From contig CALMQM010000075.1 of assembly GCA_937871435.1 (NCBI GenBank), positions 1 to 57,880 on the forward strand: a DNA stretch of 57,880 bases, read 5' to 3'. Position numbers and translations under genes: made by a program. Every line of letters starts with the position of its first letter. Positions within the stretch are counted from its first letter, which is position 1. The notes beneath the pieces were generated by a model. That model was not told the origin of the DNA. It did no database searches and saw only the letters and a list, made by a program, of their open reading frames with translations. Shown one piece after another: positions 53,442 to 57,880 of this stretch. Source of the DNA: an uncultured Bacteroidota bacterium (GTDB lineage: Bacteria; Bacteroidota; Bacteroidia; AKYH767-A; 2013-40CM-41-45).

Positions 53442-54818
53442 TTACAACTTGATAAATCGCTCCGTTTTGCCGGAACCATTGTCCAACAGATAAATTCCTG
53501 AGCTAAGATCGTTGAGCTCTACAGAATTATGTGTGCCATTCAATACCACACGTTGAATTTCTTTTCCGCAAATGTCTTTGATGGAATAAACTTTTTCTGA
53601 AGCCGCTATTGTTGTTTCAATATGCAGCTCATTCAGAACAGGATTTGGATATATTCTGAATACTGCACCCATCTTGTCGTCTGGCAATCCTGCAGTCATA
53701 CTACGCATATCAAAATACAAGGATGAAACTGATGCATCTTCTTCAAAGAATGTCACAGCTACATCCGATAAAATCTGGCATATCGATGGATACGTGTCGT
53801 CATCTGTACATGCAGGTGAAAAATCATGAAAGATTTCAGTGGTAGAAAAATTTGAAGGGTCAGAGGAAGAAGCAAATGTATAATTCATCTGTCCGGGTCC
53901 AAATCCGACTTCTGAATACCATACCAATCCAATTCCACTATCACCCGGTAATTTGACCTGTGTATAATCAAAACATCCTGCAAATGTGGTCGCGTTGCCA
54001 GTGAATACCGTTTCAGTGCTAAAATTGTTTCCACCGTCTGTACTGATCATATATCTTATTTCCTGTAGAGTATCACTCACAGAGTAAAAGAGCCATGCAG
54101 TCATGTTTGTAAGAACCACCCCAAACTGCGGACGATTTACCCCTGAATTCAGGATATGGGAAAAGCTATGAGAAATAATCTGACCAGGACTTGTCTCTTC
54201 CCACACAGAGGAAACTATTTCAGAGGTACTGAGAGATGATAATACCGGACCATAATAGGAAAGAAGTAAACGGGTTCCGTCCATCGTCGCTCTGGGTGAT
54301 GCGGCACTTACACTCACGGTTCCATGAATTCCTGTCCAGGTTGTTCCGCCATCCAATGTAGTTCTGTAAAACAAATAATCAGTTCCGGCTTCATCCACAA
54401 AAACATATAACACATTTGCGTTTGGCGAAGCAACAACATCAAAATCTGCCACTGTATGAAAGGTATAACTATGACGCGTGTGTGATTGTAAATTGTAAAA
54501 ATATAAATTGCCACCTGTCAGGTAAGCGCAGTACACGGAATCTGTCCCTGTAACCAGCATTTTAGATTTGGCTACAAGTTGTCCATTACTCAGATTGGTA
54601 ACAAGGTTCCAGCTTGCGCCGAAATCAGTCGACATCATAATATCAATTCCTCTTTGTCCTGTGGTGCCTGAAGGAACGCTGCAATAAAGGATTCCTGCTG
54701 AAGTCGCGATAACAGAACTTCTGCCAACGGGCTCAGTGTGGACAAACTGATCAGTACCCCAGCTGAATGCGCAAATGCAACTGAAGGCAAAGAAAACGGA
54801 TAGAAGAATTTTTTTCAT
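53442..54818 (-). CDS. T9SS-sorted BNR-like secreted protein
   Basis: A 458-residue secreted protein. A signal peptide (MKKILLSVFFAFSCICAFS) is followed by a predicted six- or seven-bladed propeller with Asp-box-like motifs: STDFGASWNL, TLDGGTTWTG and STDGGNNFST. The T9SS type A sorting domain (about 385-458) holds FRIYPNPVLNELHI, SIKDICGKEI and SSGIYLLDNG. Catalytic sialidase residues cannot be assigned. It belongs to the same architectural class as the propeller proteins in the left arm but is only ~60% of their length. The gene is divergent from the CvfB-like gene and convergent with the methyltransferase gene. Confidence 0.88.
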   Translation of the reverse strand: MKKILLSVFFAFSCICAFSWGTDQFVHTEPVGRSSVIATSAGILYCSVPSGTTGQRGIDIMMSTDFGASWNLVTNLSNGQLVAKSKMLVTGTDSVYCAYLTGGNLYFYNLQSHTRHSYTFHTVADFDVVASPNANVLYVFVDEAGTDYLFYRTTLDGGTTWTGIHGTVSVSAASPRATMDGTRLLLSYYGPVLSSLSTSEIVSSVWEETSPGQIISHSFSHILNSGVNRPQFGVVLTNMTAWLFYSVSDTLQEIRYMISTDGGNNFSTETVFTGNATTFAGCFDYTQVKLPGDSGIGLVWYSEVGFGPGQMNYTFASSSDPSNFSTTEIFHDFSPACTDDDTYPSICQILSDVAVTFFEEDASVSSLYFDMRSMTAGLPDDKMGAVFRIYPNPVLNELHIETTIAASEKVYSIKDICGKEIQRVVLNGTHNSVELNDLSSGIYLLDNGSGKTERFIKL

Positions 54819-54955
54819 TGGATCTGATCTTATCTAAAATCAATAGCTCAAGATACACATTACGCTCGAAATTTTACAGAGCAGGCTTAACTCAGTTTTT
54901 CCGGTTGGAAATATATCTATACTTCAAACCGGAAAAAAACATCTATTTTTACCCA

Positions 54956-55795
54956 ATGCTGGAAATAGGAAAATACAACAGATTACGAGTGAAAAGTTCG
55001 GCCACTGTCGGTCTTTACCTGACAAATGGAGAAGAAGATGTGTTGCTTCCTACGAAGTACATCCCGGAAAACACATCCGTTGGTGATCTCCTGGATGTGT
55101 TTGTATATCTTGACAATGAAAACCGTCCGGTTGCTACTACTCTGAAGCCCTATGCTTGTGTGGGTGATTTCGCGTTTCTGTCTGTAAAGCAAGTAAATGA
55201 ACATGGAGCTTTTTTGGATTGGGGTATCGCCAAGGATGTATTTGTTCCTTACGCAGAACAGAGAGTAGAAATGGAAACCGGAGAACGCTACCTCGTTTAT
55301 TTGTTGATTGATGAATTTTCCGGAAGAATTGCTGCAACCGCAAAATGGAGTAAATACCTTCATGATGCATCGAATCTGCAGGAAGGACAGGAAGTTCAAT
55401 TGTTGATTGCAGAAAAAACTCCATTGGGATTTAAAGCAATTATCAATAACGAATGCGAAGGACTTCTCTACGAAAATGAGATTTTCACTCCGATTCAATC
55501 AGGTGATAAAATCAAAGGCTTTGTACGACTGGTTCGGGAGGATGGCAAAGTAGATTTGCGTTTACAACAGGAAGGAGTAGAGGCAATGAATGATGCGAAA
55601 TCACAAGTGCTTAGTTATTTGAGGCAAAACGGCGGTGTATTGGCGCTTGGCGACAAAAGCAGTCCTGAAGAAATCTACAGACAATTGCAAATGAGTAAGA
55701 AGAATTTCAAAAAAGCAATCGGCGGACTGTACAAAGACCAGCTTATCAGTTTATCCGATCATGAAATTCGCTTGCTTGAATTGACTGAAGAGTGA
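54956..55795 (+). CDS. CvfB-like S1-domain RNA-binding protein
   Basis: A 279-residue protein of the CvfB/YitL family (S1-like domains followed by a winged helix). The ATG at 54956 is chosen because the family begins MLEIGKYNRLRV; the frame extends 46 codons further upstream to 54818, but that stretch does not look like the family and overlaps the divergent gene's start. S1-type strands include GAFLDWGIAKDVFVPYAEQ (about 90-108). The C-terminal ~60 residues (GVLALGDKSSPEEIYRQL) form the winged helix. CvfB-type proteins bind RNA or DNA and affect virulence gene expression in Staphylococcus; the role here is unknown. Confidence 0.86.
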   Translation: MLEIGKYNRLRVKSSATVGLYLTNGEEDVLLPTKYIPENTSVGDLLDVFVYLDNENRPVATTLKPYACVGDFAFLSVKQVNEHGAFLDWGIAKDVFVPYAEQRVEMETGERYLVYLLIDEFSGRIAATAKWSKYLHDASNLQEGQEVQLLIAEKTPLGFKAIINNECEGLLYENEIFTPIQSGDKIKGFVRLVREDGKVDLRLQQEGVEAMNDAKSQVLSYLRQNGGVLALGDKSSPEEIYRQLQMSKKNFKKAIGGLYKDQLISLSDHEIRLLELTEE

Positions 55796-55839
55796 TTTGC
55801 TTTTCCTGAATTTAGCAATGTCCAATTGTTTTTTTTTTG

Positions 55840-57276
55840 TTATTGAACAGGTGATGCTGTGGAGGAAGGATTCAATTCGAAAAATTTGATGTTAAATTCC
55901 TTATCGCCGAATTCCTTTATCTGCTTAAATTCCGGATGTCTCGCTAAATCTTCAAGTTTCATATTGCAGGACTGAACAGTGAACCCTGAGTCCCAGACAT
56001 AATATATGGTTTTGTCTTTGGGTAAATTCCAGTCACTGGGAAAACTAAAACACTCTTTGTTTTCCTCTGAAAATGGATCATAATCGCAATAAAAAACAAT
56101 ACTTACATGCGCATAATAAATGATACTGTTTGGTTTTCTGTATTGTTTGAACCACTCAGAAGCTTTTCTTTCTACAGCTTCTGAACCAAAAGTCTTTAGC
56201 GGATAAGAATAATTTTTAAAGGTTGCAGAAATAATGAAGTAACCGATGACCAGCCATACAGCGCCTTGCAAATATCTGTTTTTTGAGAAATTGTAGAGGT
56301 AATGAATAGTATGCATACACAATATAGTAGTCAGGGGAATAATACCGGCCATGACTCTCTCCAGTCCTGCTGAAGCAAATTTCCCCATTGCCCAGGCGTA
56401 CACGTGAAAAAAGAAAAAGCAGAAGGCAGGGATGAATACCAGAAAGAATATTTTCAAATGTTTTTTTTCAGTGTTTGCCCTGTAAACTTCCTTGTTTTTG
56501 AAGATTGCAAAAATTAATAATGCAATTCCGGAAAGCATTAGAATCAGATGTGGTAAGCCAAAAATATAGTCATAGCGTTTGAAAAAATAATTCCAGGGTC
56601 CATGACCGTAAACACTTGCTGCTTTGTATGGGTTTTCCGTAAAAAACCATAAAAAATCTTTGCCTGCGAGTTTCCCGATAAGCGAATAAATGATAAATGA
56701 AAAGCCTAATAAAGGAATGTATTTCCATTTACTAGTGATCAGTAAATAAAAAGCGAATAGTAGAATAATGAAAATTCCTTCTGTCCTTGAATACATCAAC
56801 ATGGATCCGATAATCGTTGCGGCAATATATTTTTCTTTGAATAGGAGGTAAGATGTACTGATAAGCAGCAAACTGAAAAGTGGTTCGGTTAAACCTGTTT
56901 GTAATACCAAAAAATAAACGGGACCAAAAAGAACAAGCAGGATGGCAAACCAGGATGGAGTATAATTTAATAACCGGCAATATTTGTAAGTAACATAAGC
57001 ACTACCCAGCCCGCAAAGGATATTGAATATATTCAATCCGTAGAATCCGAATTGAGAGAAACAAGTACTGAATAGAATGAATACAGGTTTTCCCCAATGA
57101 TGAAGAAAATATTTTGGATAAGTCGGTGCGTACCTGGAGAAATAATAATGCCAGGGATTGTCACCTCCTCCTTCCCATATTTCATTGTAGTATGCAATCC
57201 ATGAAATGAACACACCTAAAACGAGAAGTAAAGCAAACGGAAAGAGTTTTCTAAACCTGGTATTGACTGTCATCAT
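55840..57276 (-). CDS. Multi-pass membrane glycosyltransferase-like protein
   Basis: A ~478-residue integral membrane protein with about 10-12 transmembrane helices (for example PFALLLVLGVFISWIAYY and WFAILLVLFGPVYFLVLQTG) and a ~110-residue soluble C-terminal tail. The first loop contains the acidic residues of EIWEGGGDNPWHYYF, where GT-C enzymes carry their catalytic Asp/Glu. The overall layout fits a GT39/ArnT- or PIG-V-type mannosyltransferase using a polyprenyl-phosphate sugar. The start is one of two adjacent ATGs (57276 or 57273). The sugar and acceptor are not readable, and family assignment is moderate. Confidence 0.75.
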   Translation of the reverse strand: MMTVNTRFRKLFPFALLLVLGVFISWIAYYNEIWEGGGDNPWHYYFSRYAPTYPKYFLHHWGKPVFILFSTCFSQFGFYGLNIFNILCGLGSAYVTYKYCRLLNYTPSWFAILLVLFGPVYFLVLQTGLTEPLFSLLLISTSYLLFKEKYIAATIIGSMLMYSRTEGIFIILLFAFYLLITSKWKYIPLLGFSFIIYSLIGKLAGKDFLWFFTENPYKAASVYGHGPWNYFFKRYDYIFGLPHLILMLSGIALLIFAIFKNKEVYRANTEKKHLKIFFLVFIPAFCFFFFHVYAWAMGKFASAGLERVMAGIIPLTTILCMHTIHYLYNFSKNRYLQGAVWLVIGYFIISATFKNYSYPLKTFGSEAVERKASEWFKQYRKPNSIIYYAHVSIVFYCDYDPFSEENKECFSFPSDWNLPKDKTIYYVWDSGFTVQSCNMKLEDLARHPEFKQIKEFGDKEFNIKFFELNPSSTASPVQ

Positions 57277-57285
57277 TATAGCCAA

Positions 57286-57752
57286 AAATATTGAAAAAGT
57301 GGTTATTCCTTAGAGGTAGATAGATCGCAAATATAGAATGAAAACCGCTTCAAATTATATAGATCAGTTGGAGCTTCAACATTAATTGTTGAGGAATCAA
57401 TTTTGAGATGGCGCAATGAATATTTGAAGATTTGGAAAAGTGTAGAAATGTCGTCCTCTTCAATGTGAATTTAAGGTTCATAAAGCGCAATGTCGTAAAT
57501 GCACCGGATTGTGTATCAAAAGTCGGATTAATCAATACAAAGAGACCTTAAATCAGTTGATCTTCCAATCCTTTCACGGGGTAATCCTTCACATGAATTT
57601 ATCAACCAGCGGAACAATAAATGCTTTTCACCATGCTCAGGACTATAAATGATTCCTCTCTCAGTTAATTTGAATCGTGCAGGAGCAGACTGATTAACAT
57701 TTTTCGATAGAATATATCTGACATCTCCCGAACGATGCGGACCATCACCACT
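57286..57752. other. Right-hand intergenic region
   Basis: This AT-rich region has no convincing gene on either strand. A 61-codon minus-strand frame at 57350-57535 is not recognisable. It is probably the promoter region of the glycosyltransferase gene together with decayed sequence downstream of the GIY-YIG fragment. Confidence 0.4.
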
Positions 57753-57866
57753 TTATGCTTTTATCATTTGCGATGTTTCTTCGAACAAACGCCGCAAAGG
57801 ATCTTCCGAACTTCCTTTGTAGTACACATCATGAGAAGTGCTGTAAATGATATAAACGTAATACAT
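57753..57866 (-). pseudogene. Truncated GIY-YIG nuclease-family fragment
   Basis: A minus-strand frame of 37 codons reads MYYVYIIYSTSHDVYYKG and continues SSEDPLRRLFEE before a stop. This is the exact start of small UvrC-like GIY-YIG proteins (YVYI, then YYxGxxxDPxxRL), which normally run to 80-100 residues. The second half, with its conserved Arg/Tyr and Glu, is absent in this frame and was not found clearly in the others. A frameshift, a truncation or a sequencing error would all explain it. Confidence 0.55.
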
Positions 57867-57880
57867 AACAGGAAAGCATA

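Noticed and set aside
53434-53456. TTTATCA/TGATAAA hairpin between convergent genes as bidirectional terminator
   Set aside because: The stem is only 7 AT-rich base pairs and overlaps the coding end of the minus-strand gene.
54901-54932. CCGGTT/AACCGG inverted repeat before the CvfB-like gene as operator
   Set aside because: Only 6 bp per arm; too common by chance to call without conservation data.

Overview
The window comes from a member of the Bacteroidota. The evidence is a SusC/SusD pair, several secreted proteins ending in the Type IX secretion (T9SS) sorting domain, a DUF5916 outer-membrane protein, weak ribosome binding sites, TAnnTTTG-type -7 boxes and moderate-to-low GC. The genus cannot be fixed from the sequence. 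No tRNA, rRNA, CRISPR array, transposase or phage gene was seen.

Left arm (1-18447). This is surface and secreted biology. It opens with the N-terminal ~1690 residues of a giant secreted adhesin-like protein whose gene runs off the left edge and carries six tandem 222-bp repeats of exactly equal length. Next come a lipoprotein/beta-barrel pair and four T9SS cargo proteins (three propeller- or BNR-like, one jelly-roll-like). Interspersed are a WalJ-type metallo-beta-lactamase-fold hydrolase, a TPR/membrane/class III nucleotide cyclase and a DUF2200 protein.

Centre (18992-43943). Twenty-four consecutive plus-strand genes, most overlapping or a few bases apart, form a flexirubin/aryl-polyene type biosynthetic cluster. 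The inferred route has these steps. A tyrosine ammonia-lyase makes 4-coumarate, and a PaaK-like adenylating enzyme activates it. Two ACPs, primed by a dedicated AcpS, carry the chain. Three intact ketosynthases, two ketosynthase-like proteins lacking the nucleophile, a FabG reductase and two hotdog dehydratases build the polyene. A methyltransferase, a halogenase-like flavoenzyme and a CrtI-like oxidoreductase tailor it. A thioesterase, an LpxL-like acyltransferase, a C45-type acyltransferase and a trifunctional MMPL-PlsC-methyltransferase protein release, attach or move the product. A LolA-like carrier, a lipoprotein, a NodB-type deacetylase and a GT2-DUF2062 protein complete the envelope-delivery side. 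The dialkylresorcinol genes darA and darB that mark true flexirubin clusters are not visible here, so the final product may be a different aryl-polyene ester or lipid.

Right arm (44806-57880). A SusC/SusD transport operon sits behind an 860-bp leader containing a 17-bp inverted repeat and a paired direct repeat. It ends at a strong terminator. Beyond it are a DUF5916 protein, a SAM methyltransferase, another T9SS BNR protein, a CvfB-like S1 protein, a multi-pass glycosyltransferase and, at the edge, the stump of a GIY-YIG nuclease gene.
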